Position numbers and translations under genes: made by a program
The notes under the pieces: model-generated
Databases searched by the model: none
What the model saw: the letters and a program-made list of their open reading frames with translations, nothing else
What the model was told of the DNA's origin: nothing
Part shown: piece after piece, positions 7,995-16,072 of the stretch
Position numbering within the stretch: position 1 is the stretch's first letter
How the letters are laid out: the number at the start of each line of letters is the position of its first letter
Assembly: GCA_947496715.1 (NCBI GenBank)
Contig: CANMDT010000011.1
Location: 1 to 46,998 of the forward strand
Direction: 5' to 3'
DNA from: Myxococcales bacterium
Lineage (GTDB): Bacteria > Myxococcota_A > Bradymonadia > REDH01
DNA length: 46,998 nucleotides

Positions 7995-9599
7995 TCAGGA
8001 GACAACCCAGACGAGCGCGGCGAGCGCACCGAGCGCGAGCAGCGCTGCGAGCAGCAGAAGCGGGACGGTCAAACGGGACCGGCTGAGCCGTGGGACGGAC
8101 GCGATGCCATCGGCCGTATCGAGCGAGACGATACGGGAGGTGCGGTCATCGGCGAGGAGTCCGGCGATAGAACGTGGGAGCCAAATGAGCATGAGACCGA
8201 CAACGGCAGCAGTCAGCGCGGACCGAAAGCGGGTTCTCCAGAGCTGTTTGTGTGCAGCGACAGCTGCGAGGTCGCGCTCTCGCGAGTCTGTAAGCAGTGG
8301 CCGCTGCTCGAACCGGCGCGGTAGCCAAGCAAGCATCCAGCGGAGTCCTGCGCGCAGGGTCGCATCGTCGGCTGTGGCCAGAAGGTCCCGCGTGGGCGCC
8401 CGAAGTTGATCGGCGAGTTGGCCTCCAGCAGAGAGCTGCATCGCACCAAAGAGCGCAAGCGCGCCCGCACGCAACTGAGCTGTATCTTCGACCGGGAGCA
8501 GCCAGGTCGAGGCGTGCTGCGGGTGGAGGAGGTAGGGTTGGTTCGATGCTTGGAAGAGGCAGAGTTGCCCCGCCACGCTGCGGGGTAGATTCACCTCGAT
8601 CTGGCCAACTCCGTTGGAGAGTTGCGAGACCGTAGTCGCGGTCCAACGACCGCCGCAGAAGAGGTCGCCCTGCCAGGTGGCCTGGTTTCGAAGTTCGGCA
8701 GTTGCAATCTGCAGCGGAGCGGGCAGCGGTGCAGTGGCGGGCAGCCAAAAGGCGACCATCCCGTCACGCAGCAGCGGCAACTGCAACGGGGCGGTGACCT
8801 CTGCACCACCGCAGCGCCATCGCAGCAGGTAGGCGGTCTCGCTGTCGAGGACGACCGATAGCTCGGCGAGGCCGAAGTTTGAGGTAGGGGCAGCCGCGCG
8901 AGGAGCGGGAGCTGCTCCGAGCCGGGTGCCGAGCAGCTCCATCGCTACCGAGCTTCTTGGTAGGCCAGCTGCGTCGGTGAGGCGGACGAGCAGTATCGTC
9001 GCCATCAGCTGTTGGGCCACACCGCCGATGGGGACGATGCTGACCAGGTCTGTGCAGCCGGGTGCCGCCGACCCGACAACGGGGGCGGCGGCCTCATCAC
9101 GCGGCTGAGTAGCAGTCCGGATCAGGCGGCCAAGGCCATCCATCGCCACCGACGCCATCGCCTGTGGCGCGTCGTCTGAGGGCTCGATTACGAAGGGCAG
9201 TGGCGGCGCATCGAGCATCAGCGCGGACGCCTCCGCCCTACCCTGCAGAGGCCCCACGTGCTCACCCACCGGCAGGCCGAAGACCATGCTCTCCTTCGAG
9301 GCGAAACCGGCCGTCAGCGGGCTGCCGCTGACGGCCAGTCGGACTGTCGCCGGCGCAGCGACACGGCCGCTCTCGAGCGTCCGCACAGCAACGGCCAGCG
9401 GTGCTGTGGCATCAGGCCAAGGCGCGGACTCACCAAAGACGACGATGGACTTGAAGACCTTTACGCCAGACATCCGAAGCAGCCCGAGGAAGGCGACACC
9501 TCCGACGAGCGCGAGCAGCACCGAGGCAACGACGGCTGCGCGAAGGCGGGTGCGGAGCGGAAAGGCCGCTGCCTCGTCGGCGTCGGGCCGGTTGGCCAT
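7995..9599 (-). CDS. Large membrane protein of unknown function
   Basis: 534 residues from the ATG at 9599, which lies 1 nt after the stop of the M23 peptidase gene; the frame extends to 9635 but would then overlap that gene. One membrane segment near residues 20-40, a long Ala/Leu/Pro-rich extracytoplasmic region with several short beta-type stretches, and two more hydrophobic segments near 462-482 and 513-532. No catalytic motif is recognised. Tight coupling to an M23 endopeptidase suggests a cell-wall or envelope role, but this rests on context only. Confidence 0.7.
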   Translation of the reverse strand: MANRPDADEAAAFPLRTRLRAAVVASVLLALVGGVAFLGLLRMSGVKVFKSIVVFGESAPWPDATAPLAVAVRTLESGRVAAPATVRLAVSGSPLTAGFASKESMVFGLPVGEHVGPLQGRAEASALMLDAPPLPFVIEPSDDAPQAMASVAMDGLGRLIRTATQPRDEAAAPVVGSAAPGCTDLVSIVPIGGVAQQLMATILLVRLTDAAGLPRSSVAMELLGTRLGAAPAPRAAAPTSNFGLAELSVVLDSETAYLLRWRCGGAEVTAPLQLPLLRDGMVAFWLPATAPLPAPLQIATAELRNQATWQGDLFCGGRWTATTVSQLSNGVGQIEVNLPRSVAGQLCLFQASNQPYLLHPQHASTWLLPVEDTAQLRAGALALFGAMQLSAGGQLADQLRAPTRDLLATADDATLRAGLRWMLAWLPRRFEQRPLLTDSRERDLAAVAAHKQLWRTRFRSALTAAVVGLMLIWLPRSIAGLLADDRTSRIVSLDTADGIASVPRLSRSRLTVPLLLLAALLALGALAALVWVVS

Positions 9600-9600
9600 C

Positions 9601-11085
9601 TTAGAAGTCCCCCGCCTCATCCCAGGATGCAGCACCGGGTAGCATTGGGTCCGAGGGTGCTACCGGCGACGCTACGGGGGCCGTAACGGCGATCTTGTCG
9701 AGCAGGTCTCGCAGCGCTCCGACCCGCCGTGCGTAGGCTGCGAGCTGCCGTCCCTTGAGGGCGGGTCTTCTGATCTCGCGGCGCTCAAGGGGGTCGACGA
9801 ACTTGCCGTCATGCTTGAGCCCGAAGTGGAGGTGGGCACCGGTCGACAGACCCGTGTTTCCGACGAAGCCAATGACCTGCCCTTGCTCAACGCGCTGCCC
9901 CGCCTTCAGGCCGCGAGCGAAGCGGGAAAGGTGTGCGTAGCCGGACTCGTACCCGTAACCATGCCTGACGCTGACGAGGTTGCCGTTGCCGCCCTTGGGA
10001 CCGACGAAGCCGACGACACCATCTGCCACCGCACGGACGGGCGTGCCGGTCGGTGCAGCGTAGTCGACGCCGAGGTGAGGTCGGCGGATCTTAAGGACGG
10101 GATGAAGCCGGTTGGGATCGAACTTGCTGGAGATACGTCGATACCTGCAGGGTGCAGCGAGGAAGAGTTTGGAGAGCGACTCGCCCTTGGCATTGAAGTA
10201 GTCGGTGCCATCCTCCTCGGGGCTTCGGAAGGCGACCCAGGCGCCTCTCGCACCGAGGTACTCGGCCGCGAGAACATCGCCGAGCCGGTAGGGCTTGCCG
10301 TCGAGAAAGTGCCGCTCGTAGACCACCCTGAGTGCGTCTCCAACGACGGCCTGCTGGCTGAAGTCGATGTCCCACTGGAACACCGCGGCGAGCGACTGCG
10401 CAAGCTGCGCATCGAGTCCGGCTGCCTCGACCGATTCCCAGAGAGATCCGATGATCGGAATGGAGACTGCCTGCGCGCGCCGCTCGACGGGTAGACGCAC
10501 ATCGACGGCGGAGAACCTTGCGTCGGTACCAAGCGTCGCCTCGAGATATCGCTCCGGCGAGGTCTGATACTTGAGCGCAACGAGGGTGCCGTCGGACTGC
10601 AGGCTAGCCTCCCATGTATGCCCCACGCGGGAGCGCCTGAAATCGAACTTGGCGGAGAGAGCGACGAGCGCGCGCTGGGTCGAAGCGGGGGCTGCGCCGC
10701 GCTCGGTGAGCGCAGAAAAGAGCGTCTGCCCCGGCTCAATGGCGCCTGATGGCTGCAGGTCAGTGACGGCGGGTGTCGAGACGGCGGTCAACCCGTCTCC
10801 GCGCGCGCCGTTGAGGGCGAGGCGAATCTTCGGCGCGACAAGGGCAAGCATCGGGGAGCCGGAGGTCACAGGGGCCTCCTCGACCTCGCCGCCGCGGTGA
10901 GCCCAGATGCGGCCGACGCCAAGCCCCAATGCGATGGCAACCGAGATCATAACTGCGAACCAGAGGCTGCTGCGCCGCCGCGGCGCCCGACGAATGCGCC
11001 GTCGAAGCAGCCCACGCGTGAACTGGTCACCCGCCAGCAAGCGCACCTCTTGCCAGCAACTCGCGGGCTGCTGTCCGCGCGGCAT
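9601..11085 (-). CDS. M23-family peptidoglycan endopeptidase (MepM-like)
   Basis: 494 residues. An Arg-rich cytoplasmic N-terminus is followed by a membrane anchor at about 41-60. Residues about 115-275 resemble the N-terminal domain of MepM-type endopeptidases. The M23 domain (about 315-435) has all zinc ligands: His337 and Asp341 in HLGVD, and His418/His420 in HLH; His385 (YAHLS) is the further conserved His. It is expected to cut peptide cross-links in the periplasm. The ATG at 11085 has AGGAAG before it but overlaps recN by 59 bp; a GTG at 11046 would reduce the overlap to 20 bp. Confidence 0.9.
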   Translation of the reverse strand: MPRGQQPASCWQEVRLLAGDQFTRGLLRRRIRRAPRRRSSLWFAVMISVAIALGLGVGRIWAHRGGEVEEAPVTSGSPMLALVAPKIRLALNGARGDGLTAVSTPAVTDLQPSGAIEPGQTLFSALTERGAAPASTQRALVALSAKFDFRRSRVGHTWEASLQSDGTLVALKYQTSPERYLEATLGTDARFSAVDVRLPVERRAQAVSIPIIGSLWESVEAAGLDAQLAQSLAAVFQWDIDFSQQAVVGDALRVVYERHFLDGKPYRLGDVLAAEYLGARGAWVAFRSPEEDGTDYFNAKGESLSKLFLAAPCRYRRISSKFDPNRLHPVLKIRRPHLGVDYAAPTGTPVRAVADGVVGFVGPKGGNGNLVSVRHGYGYESGYAHLSRFARGLKAGQRVEQGQVIGFVGNTGLSTGAHLHFGLKHDGKFVDPLERREIRRPALKGRQLAAYARRVGALRDLLDKIAVTAPVASPVAPSDPMLPGAASWDEAGDF

Positions 11086-12709
11086 CGGACTTCCTGGTTC
11101 CGCCGAGCATCCGGGCGAGTTCCTCTACCCTGCCCTCCTGATCGAGCGTCTCGATCTGGCTGACAGTGCGACCTTCGACCACCTCCTTTTCGACCCGCAG
11201 GTGATGCTGCCCGTAGGCTGCGACCTGGGGCATGTGGGTGATAGCGAAGATCTGTCGGTCGCGCCCGAGCGCACGCAGCAGGCCGCCGAGCGTCTCGGCG
11301 GTGGCGCCGCCGATGCCCACATCCACTTCGTCGAAGAGGTAGATGACCGCTGGGTCGCCGCGCAGGAGCACACTCTTGAAGGCCACCATCAAGCGCGAAA
11401 TCTCGCCGCCGCTTGCAACCTTTCCGAGCGGCCGCGCCTTGTCGCCCGGGTTGGCGCAGAAGAGGATCTCGACCTCGTCGGCGCCATGTTCTGCGACGAC
11501 CCCATCGGCGAGTGCATCCAACCTGAGTTCGACAATGGCGTGGGGCAGCGCAAGCGGGCGGGCGGCGGCCTGCAGCGCAGCAGCGGCGAGCGGCGCGGCA
11601 GCGCGGCGTGCTGCCGCGAGCGTCCGACCAGCCTCGATAAGGGCCTTGGAGGTCTCGCTGACACGGGAGGCGGCGCCAGCGAGGGCAGCCTCGACGCCCA
11701 TGAGACTGTCTCGCTCGCTGCGTAGAGAATCGACACGGCCGATGAGCTCCTCGGGTACGAGCGCATGCTTGCGCGCGAGCTTGCGTATCTGCTCATGCCG
11801 CGTCTCAAGCCGGTCAACATCGTCAACGCCCTCGACGTCGAGGAGATAGCCGCGGAGGTCGTCTGCGACACCGTCGAGTTCGGAGGCGAGCGCGTCAAGC
11901 CGCGGGAGATAGGCGCCGAGAGACTCGTCGATGGATGCCATCTTTCCGATGAGCTGGCGGCTCTGCCGCAGGAGGTCCGAGGCGGAGGGTTCAGCCTCTG
12001 ACAGAAGGGTTGCGGCTCGACCCACACCCTCGCCCAGTTTGGCCGCATGCCGGACCCGAGCAAGCTTCGAGTCGAGCTGTTCGTACTCACCGGCGACGAG
12101 CCCCAGCGCTTCGAGCTCTTCGAGAAGAAAACCCACATACTCGAGTCGCTGCTGGCGCTCGCGGGCGACGCTCTCAATCTGAGCGAGCTCAGCCAGCGCG
12201 GCCCGGTGGCAAGCGTGGGCCCGCGAGACGACCTGCCGCATGGCCTCATGCCCGGCGTAGGCGTCGAGCAGATCGCGCTGCACATCGCGTCTAGCGAGCG
12301 CCGTGCCCTCGTTTTGACCAATCATCTCAACATGTTCACCCACAACCCGCTCGAGCAGCGAGACGGTGACGGCAACATCGTTGATGAAGGCGCGGCTCCT
12401 TCCCTCTCTGCTGACGGAGCGGCGGACGATGAGTTCATCGGCGAAGGGAATCCCGGCGGCGTCGAGCAGGTCGTGCACCCGCTGGCGCAGGGCCGGGGCC
12501 ACGGCCAGCGTTGCACTGACCGTGGCCTCGCGGGCGTCAGAGCGCACGAGTTCTGCGCTAGCCCGCGTCCCGCGCAGCAGGTGCATCGCATCAAAGAGGA
12601 TGGATTTTCCGGCACCTGTTTCACCCGTCAGCACCGTCAGGCCCGCGCCGAGTGAGAGCGTAACGGCGTCGATGAGAACGAAATTGCGAATCGTCAGTTC
12701 TAGAAACAC
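11027..12709 (-). CDS. recN: DNA repair ATPase RecN
   Basis: SMC-like ATPase for double-strand-break repair, 560 residues. Walker A TGETGAGKS lies at about 28-36. Long coiled-coil arms are in the middle, and the C-terminal head carries FASGGEISR-type signature residues (KVASGGEISRLMVA) and Walker B with YLFDEVDVGIGG. The annotated start is the GTG at 12709: it opens directly into FLELTIRNFVLID, the standard RecN N-terminus, and has GGAG 7 nt upstream (12717-12720). The frame extends to 12766 but lacks support. No LexA-type operator was recognised upstream. It heads the operon with the M23 peptidase. Confidence 0.95.
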   Translation of the reverse strand: MFLELTIRNFVLIDAVTLSLGAGLTVLTGETGAGKSILFDAMHLLRGTRASAELVRSDAREATVSATLAVAPALRQRVHDLLDAAGIPFADELIVRRSVSREGRSRAFINDVAVTVSLLERVVGEHVEMIGQNEGTALARRDVQRDLLDAYAGHEAMRQVVSRAHACHRAALAELAQIESVARERQQRLEYVGFLLEELEALGLVAGEYEQLDSKLARVRHAAKLGEGVGRAATLLSEAEPSASDLLRQSRQLIGKMASIDESLGAYLPRLDALASELDGVADDLRGYLLDVEGVDDVDRLETRHEQIRKLARKHALVPEELIGRVDSLRSERDSLMGVEAALAGAASRVSETSKALIEAGRTLAAARRAAAPLAAAALQAAARPLALPHAIVELRLDALADGVVAEHGADEVEILFCANPGDKARPLGKVASGGEISRLMVAFKSVLLRGDPAVIYLFDEVDVGIGGATAETLGGLLRALGRDRQIFAITHMPQVAAYGQHHLRVEKEVVEGRTVSQIETLDQEGRVEELARMLGGTRKSDAARTAARELLARGALAGG

Positions 12710-12754
12710 GGTGAAACTCCTGAAGTCGAGGGCCGAGGCGAGGAGGCTGGCTCG

Positions 12755-12782
12755 TTGACTTCCCATGCGGTCACGCTATGCC
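12755..12782 (+). promoter_or_regulatory. Candidate promoter for the 576-aa lipoprotein gene
   Basis: -35 TTGACT (12755-12760), 16-bp spacer, -10 TATGCC (12777-12782), placing the transcript start about 30 nt before the ATG at 12820. The -10 is only half consensus. Confidence 0.35.
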
Positions 12783-12819
12783 GCGCGGGTGTATTTTGGC
12801 CCAAACGCTAGGTCTTGTC

Positions 12820-14550
12820 ATGCGCTTTGTCTCCTCCCTCGCACTTATCGGCGTTAGTTCGTTTTTGTTGCTGACAAACGGGTGCAGCAGCTGTTCTTCG
12901 GACAAGAACAAGACTTCAGGCTGGCCCGACGCGCCCGCGACGCCTGCGGCGGTCTCTGCCTCGCTACTTGACCAGATGCCCGCGAGCACCCGTTGGGCCC
13001 TGGTTATTCCAAATGCGGCTGCCTTCACGAAGGGCTTTGGCAGCTTGCGCGCACCCATCAGCGCCGCGATTCCTGGCTTTCGTGTGATGGACCAGGACTT
13101 CAAGAACACCATCGGCGTAGACTTCGGCGATGCCGCTTCGCTGGCGAAGTGGGGCATCCCGGAGACCAGCGGTGTCTCGTTCTCTCAGATGGGCACCGCG
13201 AACTTGGCGATGCTGTGGGTCACGGATGGCGACAAGTTCACGACCGAGGTGGAGCGGGTGCTCACCCATCAGCCCTACAACTATGTTGCCAACCCGCAGC
13301 CGGCGACAGTCGGCGGGATGACCTTCAAGACCTACACCACCAAGGCGCCCGAGACGCGTCAGGCCTATCTTAACATCGATAAGGGCCTGGTCCGCATCAT
13401 CGTCTGCCCCACGACCAACAGCTGCGAGCCAGCCATGACAGCAGAGCTCGCCGCAACGGCGCGACATGCCGCGGCCGATCCGCTCGTCGCCAAAGTCCTA
13501 GAGGAGGCGAAGGGTGATTCGGTCTTCGGCTGGTACGATGTGAGCGACCGAAAGGACGGCACCCCGCCGCCCGACTTCGGCATGTTTCAGAAGCAGATGG
13601 CGCCCATCGTGAAGTCGGGAGGACTGGTCGGAGCTTCGGTTCGGATGGCCAAGGATGGTCTCGACTTGCGCGTTACGATGGCGCCCAAGGATGTTACGGG
13701 AGCCAAGCCGATGCTCACCCCTCCAGCCAACGCGGTTGCTCCGGGATTTTCGAAGCTCTTCAAGGATGATGCCTACGCATTCGTTCGGATCACGACGCAG
13801 TTCTCAGATCTCCTCGCGACCATCCGTTCCTCCACCGAGGCGCAGGAGAGGGCCGAACTCGAGAAGGCGATCGCCGATGCAGACGCGGTTCTCGGAGCCA
13901 GCATCGAGAAGGAAGTCATCCCTGCGCTCGGCAGCGCGGGCGTTCTCTTCACGACGCGCGCCAAAATTCTCAGCCTGGGCTCGGCGAAGTCAGCGGCGGA
14001 TTACGCAAGCGCACTCGGCGCCGTAGCCGCCTGGCAGGTGAAAGATCGCGCCAAGCTCGAGCCTCTCTTCGACAAGGCGGTGACGCTTCTGGAAGGCAAG
14101 GCAACGAAGTTCTCGGAGAGCGGTGCCACCGTGCTGCAGTTTACCGACTCACAGATGGACCCAGGCAATATCGTGCTCACCGACTCGCTCCTGCTGCTCG
14201 TTCCCGACCGCGATCGCGCTGCGGTGTTGGCGAACCTCGCCGCCGCCTCGCCTGCAGCCGGCGCGCCCCCCGCAGACGCGGCCAAGCTCCTCGACGAGGC
14301 CTCGGCCATCGGCCTCTACCTCAACATCGGAAAGCTTGCGGCGGGTCCGATTGGCCAGATCTTTGGCGGGCGCCTTCCCCCCGAAATCCAGACGGGGCTG
14401 AGCATGCTCGACACGCTCACCATCCGCACCCGCTACGGCAAGGAGACCTTCGGGGCTGATCTCCATCTGGGCCTGCTTCAGCAGCCACCCGCAGCGGAGG
14501 CTTCGGGGGCGCCCACGGCCGAGGCTTCGGGCGAGCCCAAAGCGCCCTAG
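12820..14550 (+). CDS. Large lipoprotein of unknown function
   Basis: 576 residues from the ATG at 12820, chosen because it opens directly into a lipoprotein signal peptide (MRFVSSLALIG...) with lipidated Cys at 22 (TNGC). An ATG at 12778 would add 14 residues without a signal-peptide reason. The mature protein is a mixed alpha/beta polypeptide with no recognised catalytic motif and an Ala/Pro/Glu-rich tail with repeats of EASG. Its stop codon shares the palindrome CTAG (14547-14550) with the convergent 123-aa gene. Function unknown. Confidence 0.8.
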   Translation: MRFVSSLALIGVSSFLLLTNGCSSCSSDKNKTSGWPDAPATPAAVSASLLDQMPASTRWALVIPNAAAFTKGFGSLRAPISAAIPGFRVMDQDFKNTIGVDFGDAASLAKWGIPETSGVSFSQMGTANLAMLWVTDGDKFTTEVERVLTHQPYNYVANPQPATVGGMTFKTYTTKAPETRQAYLNIDKGLVRIIVCPTTNSCEPAMTAELAATARHAAADPLVAKVLEEAKGDSVFGWYDVSDRKDGTPPPDFGMFQKQMAPIVKSGGLVGASVRMAKDGLDLRVTMAPKDVTGAKPMLTPPANAVAPGFSKLFKDDAYAFVRITTQFSDLLATIRSSTEAQERAELEKAIADADAVLGASIEKEVIPALGSAGVLFTTRAKILSLGSAKSAADYASALGAVAAWQVKDRAKLEPLFDKAVTLLEGKATKFSESGATVLQFTDSQMDPGNIVLTDSLLLLVPDRDRAAVLANLAAASPAAGAPPADAAKLLDEASAIGLYLNIGKLAAGPIGQIFGGRLPPEIQTGLSMLDTLTIRTRYGKETFGADLHLGLLQQPPAAEASGAPTAEASGEPKAP

Positions 14551-14918
14551 TCTGCGGAGATGGCTCCGCGCAGGAGCCGCTCCACGCTCGCTCCGACCCG
14601 CGGGTCGTCTGCGAAGACCTGTTCCGCCTCCGCTAGGCGAGCATCGAGCGCCGGTCCTTTGAGGCCCGCCGGCATCTGTTGACGAGCCATCGACGAGATG
14701 ACCTCGGAGATGCCGGTGGAGAATGCGATCTCGCCGGTCTTCACCTGCGAGGCAACCCGATCGACGGTCGACTGGAGGGCGGCGCGCAGAGATGCCTCGG
14801 ACGGAGAACCGACACCGGACGCAGCTCCTGCTGCCTCGGCACCTGTCGCACCACCGACCTCTCCGACACCGTGAAGGCCGGTTGAGGCTCCAGACTGACC
14901 TATGGGCTTGATGACCAT
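14547..14918 (-). CDS. Small Gly/Ala-rich protein, unknown function
   Basis: 123 residues. The first 40 are Gly/Ala/Ser-rich and probably disordered; the rest is predicted helical (LRAALQSTVDRVASQVKTGE and on). No signal peptide or membrane segment is visible, so it is probably cytoplasmic. An AAGAG site precedes the ATG. Its stop overlaps that of the convergent lipoprotein gene. The coding frame keeps typical high-GC codon use, but homology cannot be judged here. Confidence 0.6.
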   Translation of the reverse strand: MVIKPIGQSGASTGLHGVGEVGGATGAEAAGAASGVGSPSEASLRAALQSTVDRVASQVKTGEIAFSTGISEVISSMARQQMPAGLKGPALDARLAEAEQVFADDPRVGASVERLLRGAISAD

Positions 14919-15023
14919 GCTCTTGGCCTAGCGAAAGTCTGCCGCCGATTCCAGATCAGGTTGAGGTGCATTCCAGCGCCGAAACCTTGCGCCTCTGCCT
15001 CCGATGATGCAGCAGAGGACGGC

Positions 15024-16067
15024 ATGGCATCGACACCTTTCGACCCGATACTGCGGCTTCCCAAAGCCGACCTTCACCTCCACCTCGACGGGTCGCTCCG
15101 TGCCGACACGGTATTGGAGATTGCCTCCAGCGAGGGCATCAACCTCGCCAGCCGAGACAAAACATCCCTCCGAAAGATCCTCTCGCCGCCGCTCGACCCC
15201 CCCAGTCTGGAGAGGTATCTCAAGGCCTTCGATGTGACCTGCGCGGTGATGCAGTCGCGCGGCTCCCTCCGGCGTATCGCGCGCGAACTTGTTGAAGACT
15301 GCGCTGCCGAAAACATTACCTACCTGGAGGCCCGTTTCTGCCCCAGCCTGCTTACGCTGGGCGGGCTCTCCGTCGCAGAGGTCATCGAGGCTGTGGCGGA
15401 GGGTCTCGAAGAGGGCGAGCGAGCGACGGGGACGATGGCGCGCCAGATCATCTGTGCGCTCCGTCACCGAGATCTGCGTGAAGGGGTCGAGTTGGCCGAG
15501 GCTGCGGTCGCGCTCCGAAGCCGCGGTGTGGTCGCCTTCGATCTTGCCGGTCCCGAGGCTGGCTTTGCAGCCAGTTGGCACGAAGAGGCCTTCCGCGTCG
15601 CCCGCCGTGGTGGGCTCTGGACGACGGTTCACGCCGGCGAGGCAGACGGGCCCGACTCGATCTACGAGGCGCTGCACACGCTGGGTGCGGACCGGATCGG
15701 ACACGGCACGACGCTCGTCAACGATCCTGCGCTGATGGCCTGGATGATCGACAGGCAGCTGCCCATCGAGGTCTGCCCGACCAGCAATGTACAGACGGGC
15801 GCGGCGCCTTCGATCGACCGCCACCCCGTGCGCATCCTGCTTGAGCGCGGTGCAACGGTCGTTGTCTGCACAGACAACCGCCTCGTCTCCGATGTGACGC
15901 TCAGCCACGAACTTCAGGCGGTCGCGAACGCGGCGCAGCTGAACCTCGACGAGACCGGCCTGCTGCTCCGGCGCGGCTTCTCCTCTGCCTTCGTGTCGCT
16001 GGACGAGCGTCGACGGCTCCTTGCCGCCTTCGACGCTTCCTTCGCGTCGCTTGGGGCGGGCTGCTAG
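15024..16067 (+). CDS. add: Adenosine deaminase
   Basis: Zinc-dependent amidohydrolase converting adenosine (or deoxyadenosine) to inosine for purine salvage, 347 residues. Metal ligands His18 and His20 lie in DLHLHLDGSL; the catalytic HAGE motif, the RIGHGT loop and CPTSN are present. The last metal motif is TDN (CTDNRLVSD) in place of the TDD of many family members; the TDN form is, as far as I recall, also found in actinobacterial enzymes. The ATG at 15024 has AGAGGA upstream; a start at 14961 would add an unlikely 21-residue extension. The downstream membrane protein begins 5 nt after the stop. Confidence 0.92.
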   Translation: MASTPFDPILRLPKADLHLHLDGSLRADTVLEIASSEGINLASRDKTSLRKILSPPLDPPSLERYLKAFDVTCAVMQSRGSLRRIARELVEDCAAENITYLEARFCPSLLTLGGLSVAEVIEAVAEGLEEGERATGTMARQIICALRHRDLREGVELAEAAVALRSRGVVAFDLAGPEAGFAASWHEEAFRVARRGGLWTTVHAGEADGPDSIYEALHTLGADRIGHGTTLVNDPALMAWMIDRQLPIEVCPTSNVQTGAAPSIDRHPVRILLERGATVVVCTDNRLVSDVTLSHELQAVANAAQLNLDETGLLLRRGFSSAFVSLDERRRLLAAFDASFASLGAGC

Positions 16068-16072
16068 CTCGA

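Noticed and set aside
12710-12819. Search for an SOS (LexA) operator in front of recN
   Set aside because: No palindrome resembling a LexA box was found in the divergent gap.
14547-14550. CTAG giving stop codons to both convergent genes (also at 17887-17890)
   Set aside because: Neat but expected by chance in tightly packed convergent genes; TAG stops are self-overlapping in CTAG.
15858-15900. TDN instead of TDD in the adenosine deaminase metal motif
   Set aside because: The TDN form is, as far as I recall, a normal variant in other bacterial adenosine deaminases, so not a sign of lost activity.
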